From Alistipes sp. (GTDB lineage Bacteria > Bacteroidota > Bacteroidia > Bacteroidales > Rikenellaceae), in contig VSOO01000098.1 of NCBI GenBank assembly GCA_009774895.1, forward strand, positions 1 to 6,088: DNA of 6,088 bases, in the 5' to 3' direction. A program made the translations under genes and the position numbers. The notes beneath the pieces are model-generated. The model saw only the letters and a list, made by a program, of their open reading frames with translations, did not search any database and was not told the DNA's origin. Below, in pieces: positions 1 to 6,055 of the stretch. Numbering within the stretch: the stretch's first letter is position 1; each line of letters starts with the position of its first letter.

Positions 1-74
1 GTGCCGAGGAGCCGCAGCATGGCCGTTGACCTGATCGTTTGTCTCCCGCCTTGTCGAGACCCTCGCTTACAGGA

Positions 75-104
75 AAGGCCCCGACACAAATCGGGGCCTT
101 TTTT
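75..104 (+). terminator. Rho-independent terminator between convergent genes
   Basis: A perfect 10-bp stem (75-84 pairs with 91-100, AAGGCCCCGA / TCGGGGCCTT) with a 6-nt loop is followed on the plus strand by a run of six T (99-104). It therefore terminates plus-strand transcription best. Read on the minus strand, the same stem is followed by only three T, so it may also act weakly as the end of the hydF transcript, whose stop codon is about 30 bp away. A plus-strand gene ending here would have to stop at 27-29 or 32-34, the only stops in frames 3 and 2 before the hairpin. Too little of that gene is in the window to identify it. Confidence 0.85.
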
Positions 105-132
105 CGTGGGCGCTTTTCACCGGGGGGGCGGA

Positions 133-1320
133 TCAGTAGACCACCTTGTCGAGAATCCCCTGGAGGTAGGCGATGGCGACGCCGTAGTTGGTCATGGGCA
201 CCTGCTGGGCGCATGCGCGCGCGACGCGCGTCATGACGTGGCGGCGGTTGAACATGCAGGCGCCGCAGTGGATCACCAGGTCGTAGGGCGTGAGGTCTTC
301 GGGGAAGTCGGCACCCGACACGATGTCGATGCGCAACCCCTCGCCGATGCGGCGGCGCAGCATGGCGGGGAGTTTCACGCGCCCGATGTCCTCGCCCAGG
401 GGGGCGTGGGTGCAGGCCTCGGCGATCAGCACGCGCGACTGCTCCGTGAGCCGGTCGATGGCCCGGGCGCCCGCCGCGAAGCGGTCGATGTCGCCCTTGT
501 AGCGTGCGAAGAGGATCGAAAACGAGGTCAGCGGCGTGCCCTCCGGTCGCAGGGCGGCCGCACGTGCGAAGGCCTGCGAGTCGGTGATGATGAGCGACGG
601 GGGGGCGGCAAGGGCGGCGAGTGCGCCCTCCATGCCCTCGGGCGTGCAGCAGAGAGCCGTGCAGCCCTTGTCCAGCAGCTCGCGGATCGTCTGCACCTGG
701 GGCTGGATCAGGCGCCCCTTGGGTGCCTCCGCATCCTGGGGCATGACGAGGAGCACGGTGTCGCCCGCGGCGGCCAGTCCGGCCGTGATTTCGCGCGGCG
801 TATCGTCGGGCAACGCCCGCACGAGGGCTTCGCGCAGCTCCGCGAGGCCGCTGCCCTGCGTTGCCGACACCGCCACGGGCCGCAGGCCGCAGCGTTTCCC
901 GATGCGTGCGGCGGCGGCCTCCGGATCGGACAGCAGGTCGGCCCTCGACAGTACGCCCACCACGGGGATGTTGCGTTCGCGCAGGTGTCCGAGCCACGCT
1001 TCGGTCGCGGCGTGGGGGGCTTCGTCGAGCAGCAGCACCGCGATGTCGGTGCGGTCGAGCGTGCGGCGCGCGGTCGCGATGCGGCGTGCGCCCAGCTCCT
1101 CCTGTGCGTCGTCGAAGCCCGGAGTGTCGGTCAGCACGCAGGCGCCGAGTCCCCGCAGCTCGATGGCTTTCGACACGGGGTCGGTGGTCGTGCCGGGGAG
1201 GTCGGAGACGACGGAGATCTGTTGGCCCGTGAGGGCGTTGATGAGGGTCGATTTGCCGCTGTTGCATCGTCCGAAGAAGGCGATGTGCAGGCGTTCCGAT
1301 TGGGGTGTGCGGTCGTTCAT
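133..1320 (-). CDS. hydF: [FeFe]-hydrogenase H-cluster maturation GTPase HydF
   Basis: HydF is the GTPase and scaffold that receives the [2Fe] subcluster precursor made by HydE and HydG and delivers it to apo-hydrogenase in the cytoplasm. The 395-residue protein has the usual HydF length. The N-terminal G domain shows a P-loop (GRCNSGKS, residues 17-24), a switch I threonine cluster (GTTTDP, 43-48), DTPG (65-68, G3), SRAD (125-128, at the G4 position) and SAT (152-154, G5). A middle dimerisation region follows. The C-terminal Fe-S domain carries the HydF signature CxH (C303, H305), then 45 residues, then HCxxC (H351, C352, C355), which is the cluster-binding set and separates HydF from other TrmE/Der-like GTPases. 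The G4 motif is unusual because N/T-K-x-D has become S-R-A-D. The ATG at 1318-1320 starts the protein with a normal short lead into the P-loop. hydF is last in the hyd unit, 154 bp after hydG, and I see no TAnnTTTG promoter of its own in that gap, so it probably depends on read-through from upstream. Confidence 0.96.
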   Translation of the reverse strand: MNDRTPQSERLHIAFFGRCNSGKSTLINALTGQQISVVSDLPGTTTDPVSKAIELRGLGACVLTDTPGFDDAQEELGARRIATARRTLDRTDIAVLLLDEAPHAATEAWLGHLRERNIPVVGVLSRADLLSDPEAAAARIGKRCGLRPVAVSATQGSGLAELREALVRALPDDTPREITAGLAAAGDTVLLVMPQDAEAPKGRLIQPQVQTIRELLDKGCTALCCTPEGMEGALAALAAPPSLIITDSQAFARAAALRPEGTPLTSFSILFARYKGDIDRFAAGARAIDRLTEQSRVLIAEACTHAPLGEDIGRVKLPAMLRRRIGEGLRIDIVSGADFPEDLTPYDLVIHCGACMFNRRHVMTRVARACAQQVPMTNYGVAIAYLQGILDKVVY

Positions 1321-1434
1321 GATGGCGGTGTTTCTGTGTGCGGCCCGGGCTGGGGCTGTTTGTGTGTGAGCTGTCTCTGCGGGCAGTCTGCGCGGTCCGG
1401 ATCGCGGGGCCTTTGGGGGCGCGGTATTAACGGA

Positions 1435-1467
1435 GGCGGGGAGGAGCGTCGGGGGCTCCTCCCCGCC
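1435..1467 (-). other. Perfect 13-bp stem-loop between hydG and hydF
   Basis: Positions 1435-1447 (GGCGGGGAGGAGC) are the exact reverse complement of 1455-1467, with a 7-nt loop. In the hyd transcript the hairpin begins 7 nt after the hydG stop codon and lies about 114 nt before the hydF start. The bases after it on the minus strand (TCCGTTAATACC) lack a T-run, so it is not a canonical intrinsic terminator. It may block 3'-to-5' decay of the hydA-hydE-hydG message, mark a processing site, or cause partial termination, any of which would lower hydF relative to the upstream genes. The structure is seen directly; its role is inference. Confidence 0.7.
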
Positions 1468-1474
1468 CCGGGAG

Positions 1475-2896
1475 TCAGAAGCGGAAGTCGCGTTCGCCCT
1501 CGGCGATGGCTTTCAGGCGGCGGGCGGTGATCTCGCGCACCCGTTCGTTGGGCAGGCGCAGCAGCTCGCGTGCGATGAGTTCCTCGCCTGCGCGGCGCGT
1601 GGCCTCCGAGGCGTAGTCGGTGAGGTACTCCTTGAGGGTCATCAGGGCGTTGGGCGAGCAGCAGTCGGCGATCTTGCCCTGCTTGACCAGCGACATGAAG
1701 CGGTCGCCGGTGCGGCCCTCGCGGTAGCAGGCGGTGCAGAAGCTGGGGATGTAGCCCAGACCCACGAGCCATCCCACGATCTGGTCGAGGGTGCGCGTGT
1801 CGCTCACGTCGAACTGCGCCGAGGCGTGCGACGCCTCCTCCTCGCCCGCGGCGTAGCCGCCCACGCCGGTGCGCGAGCCTCCGCTGATCTGCGAGATGCC
1901 CAGTTCGAGCACCTGCTCGCGCGAGCGCTGCGACTCGCGCGTGGAGACGATCATTCCCGTGTAGGGCACGGCGATGCGCAGCACGGCCACGATGCGGCGG
2001 AACAGCTCGTCGGACACGGCGTTGGGGAATGCGGCGGTGTCGATGTCGTCGGCGGGGCAGATGCGGGGCACGCTGATCGTGTGCGGCCCCACGCCGTAGA
2101 CCGCTTCGAGGTGCTCGGCGTGCATCAGCAGGCCCGTGAAGTCGTAGCGGCAGTCGGTCAGCCCGAACAGCACGCCGATGCCCACGTCGTCGATGCCGCC
2201 CTGCATGGCGCGGTCCATCGCCTCGGTGTGGTAGGCGTAGTCGCTCTTGGGACCCGTGGGGTGGAGCGCCTCATAGGCCGCCTTGTCGTAGGTCTCCTGG
2301 AAGAGGATGTAGGTGCCGATGCCCGCGTCGCGCAGGCGGCGGTAGTTCTCGACCGTCGTGGCGGCGATGTTCACGTTCACGCGGCGGATGGCGCCGTTGC
2401 GGTGGCGGATCGAGTAGATGGTGTCGATGGATTCGAGGATGTACTCCAGCGGGTTGTTGCGCGGGTCCTCGCCCGCTTCGAGCGCCAAGCGCTTGTGACC
2501 CATGTCCTGGAGCGCCGTCACCTCGCGGCGGATCTCCTCCTGCGTCAGCTTGCGACGCGGGATGTGCTTGTTCTTGAGGTGGTAGGGGCAGTAGACGCAG
2601 CCGTTCACACAGTAGTTCGACAGGTAGAGCGGCGCGAACATGACGATGCGGTTGCCGTAGATGTGCTCCTTGATGCGGCGGGCCAGGGCGAACATCCGCT
2701 CCGTCAGCTCCTCGTCGCGGGTGTCGAGCAGCAGCAGCGCCTCGCGGTGCGTGAGGCCCCGACCCTCCTCCGCCTTGCGGAGGATTGACTCCAGCAGCGG
2801 TCGGTTGCCGGCATTTTCTGCGGCGTAGGCGAGCGAGGCGGTGATTTCGCCGTGGTGGATGAACTCTTCGGCTTTGGATGAATCTACGCGATACAT
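1475..2896 (-). CDS. hydG: [FeFe]-hydrogenase maturation radical SAM tyrosine lyase HydG
   Basis: HydG cleaves tyrosine by radical SAM chemistry to p-cresol and dehydroglycine, then breaks the latter into CO and cyanide. These are built onto a dangler iron as the Fe(CO)2(CN)-cysteine synthon for the H-cluster. The 473-residue length matches the family. The radical SAM [4Fe-4S] cluster motif CxxxCxxC is at C96, C100 and C103, followed by the TIM-barrel core, with AGEDP (141-145) at the SAM-binding GGE position. The C-terminal domain carries CTAC (C387, C390), then 22 residues, then C413. This CxxC-x22-C pattern is the auxiliary five-iron cluster site that distinguishes HydG from the thiazole synthase ThiH. 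An extra cysteine, C412, adjoins the third ligand. The ATG at 2894-2896 follows hydE by 14 bp; the leader is A-rich with no Shine-Dalgarno, as is usual in Bacteroidota. hydG is third in the hyd unit and is followed by a strong stem-loop. Confidence 0.97.
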   Translation of the reverse strand: MYRVDSSKAEEFIHHGEITASLAYAAENAGNRPLLESILRKAEEGRGLTHREALLLLDTRDEELTERMFALARRIKEHIYGNRIVMFAPLYLSNYCVNGCVYCPYHLKNKHIPRRKLTQEEIRREVTALQDMGHKRLALEAGEDPRNNPLEYILESIDTIYSIRHRNGAIRRVNVNIAATTVENYRRLRDAGIGTYILFQETYDKAAYEALHPTGPKSDYAYHTEAMDRAMQGGIDDVGIGVLFGLTDCRYDFTGLLMHAEHLEAVYGVGPHTISVPRICPADDIDTAAFPNAVSDELFRRIVAVLRIAVPYTGMIVSTRESQRSREQVLELGISQISGGSRTGVGGYAAGEEEASHASAQFDVSDTRTLDQIVGWLVGLGYIPSFCTACYREGRTGDRFMSLVKQGKIADCCSPNALMTLKEYLTDYASEATRRAGEELIARELLRLPNERVREITARRLKAIAEGERDFRF

Positions 2897-2910
2897 ATCG
2901 GTATTTCGTT

Positions 2911-3999
2911 TTAATTGTATTGATTATCAGAATTTTCGTGTCCTGCGTCGTGCCGGTCGCCGTAGTCGCCGCGTGCGAACGACGGGCGGCGGCCGATGGC
3001 GGCCAGCTCCTTCGTGAGCGAGGCGAGTCCCTCCACGGCTTCGCAGCCGGCGGCGGCCTTGCCGTCGTAAATGGCGTACTTCCGCCGCACCTCGCAGGGC
3101 GAGAGGTTGGGCATCACCACGTTTGCGCCGGCCAGGATGCCGCGCTGCCGTCCCTCCGGATCGAGGGTCGCCAGGGCCGTGGTTGCGGGGATCAGGGCCC
3201 GGGGCGCGAGCAGCCGCAGGACCGAGATCAGCAGCAGCGTCGTGCGCACGCTGCCGGCCGGCTCGCGGCCGAAAGGCGTGTCGTGCTGCGGCACGAAGGG
3301 CCCGATGCCGATCATGTGGGGCCGGAAGCGGGCGATGAACGCCACGTCCGCGGCCAGACGGGCGGCCGTCTGGCCCGGGGCGCCGATCATCATGCCGGTG
3401 CCGGTCTGGTAGCCGATGCGGCGCAGGGCGTCGAGGCAGGCGAGGCGGCGGGCGAGCGACATGTCGTCGGGATGCAGCAGGCGGTAATGGGCCTCGTCGA
3501 TGGTTTCGTGGCGCAGCAGGTAGCGCGTGGCACCCGCGGCGTAGAGGGCCTCGTAGGAGGCGTCGGAGCGCTCGCCGAGCGAGAGCGTCAGGGCGCAGTC
3601 GGGCCAGCGGCGGTGTATTTCGGCGATCAGCGGCACCAGCAGGGCATCCGTGAGGGCGGGGTCCTCGCCCCCCTGCAATACGAAAGTCCTCAGCCCGGCG
3701 CGGTAACCCGCGGCGCAGGCCGCGAGGATCTCCTCGGGCTCCAGGCGGTAGCGTTCGGCCCGTCGGTTGCTGCGCCGCAGCCCGCAGTAGCGGCAGTCGT
3801 TGCGGCACCGGCTGCTCACCTCGATCAGCCCCCGCAGGTAAACGCCGTCGCCGAAGTGCGCCTCGGTGACGGCGCGTGCGGCGGCGGCGGCATAGACAAG
3901 CGTCTCATCGTCGTAGCCGTCGATCAGCTGCCGCAACTCCTCCGCGGAGAGGCTGCGTTCTGCCCGAAGCTTGTCGATGAGACGCTTGAAATCCAACAC
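2911..3999 (-). CDS. hydE: [FeFe]-hydrogenase maturation radical SAM protein HydE
   Basis: HydE is the second radical SAM maturase. It acts on the Fe(CO)2(CN)-cysteine complex from HydG on the way to the [2Fe] subcluster. The 362-residue protein has the normal HydE length. The radical SAM motif CxxxCxxC is at C65, C69 and C72, directly followed by GLRRSN, a biotin-synthase-like context typical of HydE. QGGEDP (109-114) is the SAM-binding GGE motif. The optional second cluster site known in some HydE proteins is not intact: only C302 and C319 are present in the relevant C-terminal stretch, and that site is dispensable in the family. The start is a GTG at 3997-3999, only 9 bp after the hydA TAA and in the same reading frame as hydA; a TTG follows immediately at 3994-3996. 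AAGGA lies 13 nt before the GTG, rather far for a Shine-Dalgarno, so translation may be coupled to hydA termination. BioB and PylB are relatives, but the operon context settles the call. Confidence 0.96.
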   Translation of the reverse strand: MLDFKRLIDKLRAERSLSAEELRQLIDGYDDETLVYAAAAARAVTEAHFGDGVYLRGLIEVSSRCRNDCRYCGLRRSNRRAERYRLEPEEILAACAAGYRAGLRTFVLQGGEDPALTDALLVPLIAEIHRRWPDCALTLSLGERSDASYEALYAAGATRYLLRHETIDEAHYRLLHPDDMSLARRLACLDALRRIGYQTGTGMMIGAPGQTAARLAADVAFIARFRPHMIGIGPFVPQHDTPFGREPAGSVRTTLLLISVLRLLAPRALIPATTALATLDPEGRQRGILAGANVVMPNLSPCEVRRKYAIYDGKAAAGCEAVEGLASLTKELAAIGRRPSFARGDYGDRHDAGHENSDNQYN

Positions 4000-4008
4000 G
4001 GCGGTCGG

Positions 4009-5454
4009 TTAGTCCTTATAGTCGTTCAGTTTCTGTCCGAGAATCTTCTTGCCGCTGTCGTGGTTGTTGTGGGTGCTGGGACCCGTCACGCATCCGCCTT
4101 CACAGGCCATGACCTCGATGAACTCGTTCGGACACTTGCCCGACTTGCCGTAGGCCTTCAGCAGGGCGATGCTCTTGCGGTTGAGGCCTGCGATCTGCAC
4201 GCCGTTCACTTCGCGCGTGCCGGCCAGACGGAGCTTCACGGCACCCAGCACGCCGCCGCTCTGGGCGAAACCGTGCGCCGAGCGGGTCGAGACGAACGGC
4301 ACGCCGTACGATTCGGTGCGGCCGATCTCGATGCCCATACCCTTGAATACGGAGTCGATCTCCTCGAAAGTCATCACATAGTCCACGCACTCGTCGCGGC
4401 GGGCCTCCTTGCGCTTGGCGATACAGGGGCCGACAAAGACGATCTTCGCGTCGGGGTACTTCTTCTTGGCGATGCGCGCCGTGTAGTACATGGGCGATCC
4501 GGTGGACGAAATATAGGGTTTGATCTCGGGTACGTGCTTCTCCGACAGCTCGATGTAGGAGGGGCAGCACGAGGTGGTCATGAACTTCTGACCCTCTTCG
4601 AGTTTCTCGACCAGCTCGGCACCTTCGTTTTCGATGGTCTCCATGGCGCCCTGCGCGACCTCGATCACGTCGGTGAAGCCGATGGCGCGGATGGCGCCGT
4701 ACACCTCGTCGATGTTCGCGGCATACTGGCCCAGGATCGCGGGAGCGACGATGGCTACCGTCTTCTCGCCGCGGCGGATGCCCGACAGCACGTCGAAGAC
4801 CTGCGAAATCTCGAAAATCGCACCGAAGGGGCAGCTGTTGAGGCAGCGGCCGCAGTAGATGCACTTCGTTTCGTCAATGTGCTCGATGCCGCGCTCGTCC
4901 TTGCTGATGGCGCCCACGGGGCATGCCTCCTCGCACGGCACCGGAATGTAGAGCACCGCGTGGTAGGGGCAGCTGCTGTGGCAGATGCCGCAGCTCACGC
5001 ACTTGTCGTGGTTGATGTGCGCCTTGTCGTCGGCTCCGATCTCGATGGCGCCCTTGGGGCAGTTCATCATGCAGCTGCGCGCCACGCAGCCGCGGCAGAG
5101 GTTCGAGATGACGTAGTTGTTCTTCACGCAGGCCGAGCATGCCTCGTCGATCACGCACAGGATGTTATCTTTCAGCGTGTCGCGACCCTCGGTGGCACGG
5201 CGCGCATAGTCCGACAGGGGCGTCAGCTCGTCCTTCTCGTCGGACATGTCGAAGCCCAGCAGCGGGAATGACTTGTATTTCCACACGGCGCGCTCCTTGT
5301 GGATGCAGCACCGGCCTTTGGGGTGGGCCGTACGGGGGCTGAATTCGATCGGCAGGCGGTCGATGCGCTCTGTCAGTTGGTCTTCTTTCCACATCCGGAC
5401 CAATTCGGCCAAGAGCCGCTGCCGGACGATCATCACATTGTTGATAAATGCCAT
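4009..5454 (-). CDS. hydA: Monomeric group B [FeFe]-hydrogenase catalytic subunit
   Basis: This is the enzyme of the locus. It interconverts protons plus electrons and H2 at the H-cluster, most likely evolving H2 from ferredoxin-type donors in the cytoplasm. Numbered from the chosen start (481 aa), the H-cluster loops are TSCCPSY (294-300; C296 the likely proton-relay cysteine, C297 a ligand), GPCIAKRKE (342-350; C344) and ExMxCxxGCxxGP (447-459; C451, C455). The L2 methionine of group A enzymes is Gly342. E277 and E280 align by eye with the proton-path glutamates. The N-terminal half holds CCIHKERA (49-56) and 17 cysteines between 100 and 208, with ferredoxin-like sets C120/123/128/132, C152/155/158/162 and C198/201/204/208, plus C174/C178 and C100/C106/C109. 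There is no signal peptide, NADH domain or diaphorase partner. The open frame extends to 5565, but the promoter lies inside that extension, so the ATG at 5452-5454 is preferred. It is first of four genes, followed by hydE after 9 bp. I assign group B from the loop and cysteine pattern. Confidence 0.94.
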   Translation of the reverse strand: MAFINNVMIVRQRLLAELVRMWKEDQLTERIDRLPIEFSPRTAHPKGRCCIHKERAVWKYKSFPLLGFDMSDEKDELTPLSDYARRATEGRDTLKDNILCVIDEACSACVKNNYVISNLCRGCVARSCMMNCPKGAIEIGADDKAHINHDKCVSCGICHSSCPYHAVLYIPVPCEEACPVGAISKDERGIEHIDETKCIYCGRCLNSCPFGAIFEISQVFDVLSGIRRGEKTVAIVAPAILGQYAANIDEVYGAIRAIGFTDVIEVAQGAMETIENEGAELVEKLEEGQKFMTTSCCPSYIELSEKHVPEIKPYISSTGSPMYYTARIAKKKYPDAKIVFVGPCIAKRKEARRDECVDYVMTFEEIDSVFKGMGIEIGRTESYGVPFVSTRSAHGFAQSGGVLGAVKLRLAGTREVNGVQIAGLNRKSIALLKAYGKSGKCPNEFIEVMACEGGCVTGPSTHNNHDSGKKILGQKLNDYKD

Positions 5455-5485
5455 CGGTGATAACGTAAGTAGGGTTAATCCGACA

Positions 5486-5517
5486 CAAATATACACATTC
5501 GTGGCGCTCCCGACAAG
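5486..5517 (-). promoter_or_regulatory. Bacteroidota-type promoter of the hyd operon
   Basis: On the minus strand, TATATTTG (5493 to 5486) is an exact match to the Bacteroidota -7 box TAnnTTTG. CTTG (5517 to 5514) is a 3-of-4 match to the -33 TTTG box, and the 20-bp spacer is ideal. Transcription should begin a few bases past 5486, giving a leader of roughly 25 nt before the hydA ATG at 5454. The leader has no Shine-Dalgarno. I see no clear operator or riboswitch in it. The site rules out the longer upstream starts of hydA. Confidence 0.7.
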
Positions 5518-5661
5518 CATTCGGGCCGATAAAATTGCTTTTCCGCCTCCGAAGCGTTGTGGCACTGGGTCCTTGCAGGGCGGTGTTTTTTGCCGGTTGT
5601 GCGGCGCGGTATGCCTTTTGCGGTATTGCGCAGAGAAAAATCCTTAAAAATTTTTACGACC

Positions 5662-5865
5662 ATGACAGATCAGAAGACGAAATGCGATCCCTGCGAGGAG
5701 CGCTTCCAGGAGAACATCCGCGAAATCGTGAACGAAGGCAAGGGCGAGCCGGGCAGCGAACGCCGCCGCAACGAGGCCGATGCCCGCGAGGCGTTCGGCG
5801 GTGCTGCGCGCACCGGAGAGGCCTCGTCGCACGACGCAGCGACGGCGCAGCGCCGCGAGAAGTAG
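5662..5865 (+). CDS. Small charged protein with CxxC, function unknown
   Basis: I do not recognise this 67-residue protein. It is strongly hydrophilic, with no membrane segment or signal peptide. A CDPC motif (C8, C11) lies near the start, then a stretch likely to be helical (about 11-26), then a Gly/Ala/Arg/Glu-rich tail that looks disordered. A single CxxC is too few ligands for a metal site unless it dimerises or binds a partner. The ATG at 5662 is favoured because an AT-rich leader (perfect palindrome TAAAAATTTTTA, 5645-5656) ends 5 nt before it, like strong Bacteroidota initiation regions; upstream in-frame starts would give a poor Arg/Val-rich extension. It is transcribed divergently from the hyd operon, 207 bp from the hydA start. 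A possible -33 TTTG (5589-5592) lies 20 bp before a TTTG half of a -7 box (5617-5620), but the TA is missing. A 6-bp stem (5870-5886) follows the stop without a T-run. That it is a real gene is likely but not certain. Confidence 0.6.
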   Translation: MTDQKTKCDPCEERFQENIREIVNEGKGEPGSERRRNEADAREAFGGAARTGEASSHDAATAQRREK

Positions 5866-6001
5866 CATGGCCCGGGCGTTCCGGGCGGCACGGCGGGCTT
5901 GACGGTCCGGCGGTTCGATTTGCCTGACCGGCCCGGTTGGTTCGATCCGCTGCCCCGGTGGGGCCGATCCGTTCGAGCAGCACAAGCGGTTCGGCCCGTC
6001 C

Positions 6002-6055
6002 GACGGTGCAGACGGTGCAGACGGTGCAGACGGTGCAGACGGTGCAGACGGTGCA
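6002..6055. repeat. Six perfect tandem copies of a 9-bp unit (GACGGTGCA)
   Basis: Six identical, uninterrupted 9-bp copies run from 6002 to 6055, with two further matching bases after them. The unit is a multiple of three, so copy changes would not shift a frame. Plus frame 2 reads Asp-Gly-Ala triplets and is open from 5903 to the window edge; the minus strand reads Ser-Ala-Pro triplets. I cannot support a start codon for either as a gene. The rest of 5866-6001 is GC-rich, with a degenerate repeated GGTTCGAT at 5912 and 5939 (27 bp apart), and I see no gene in it. Confidence 0.95.

Noticed and set aside
1..34. C-terminal tail of a plus-strand gene ending at 29 or 34
   Set aside because: The plus-facing terminator implies a gene there, but only nine to eleven codons are visible and two frames are equally possible, so no call can be supported.
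1..1530. 509-codon plus-strand open frame from the window edge
   Set aside because: Antisense to hydF and running straight through the terminator at 75-104; no domain is recognisable.
1826..2788. 320-codon plus-strand open frame
   Set aside because: Antisense to hydG, with a composition typical of a reverse-strand shadow.
2878..5271. 797-codon plus-strand open frame
   Set aside because: It lies antisense to hydE and most of hydA, whose motifs are unmistakable. Its His/Val/Ala/Gly-rich translation is the usual shadow of a GC-rich gene.
5455..5565. 37-residue N-terminal extension of the hydrogenase
   Set aside because: The exact -7 and good -33 promoter boxes lie inside it, and group B enzymes begin close to the ATG at 5454.
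5589..5620. Possible plus-strand promoter for the 67-residue gene
   Set aside because: A TTTG at -33 with a 20-bp spacer is present, but the -7 box has only the TTTG half and lacks TA. Too weak to list as a feature.
5870..5886. 6-bp GC stem (GCCCGG / CCGGGC) just after the 67-residue gene
   Set aside because: No T-run follows, and such short GC palindromes are expected by chance in sequence this GC-rich.
5939..5948. GGTTCGATCC resembling a tRNA T-loop
   Set aside because: The flanking bases do not form the 5-bp T stem, and no acceptor stem, anticodon arm or CCA end can be found around it.
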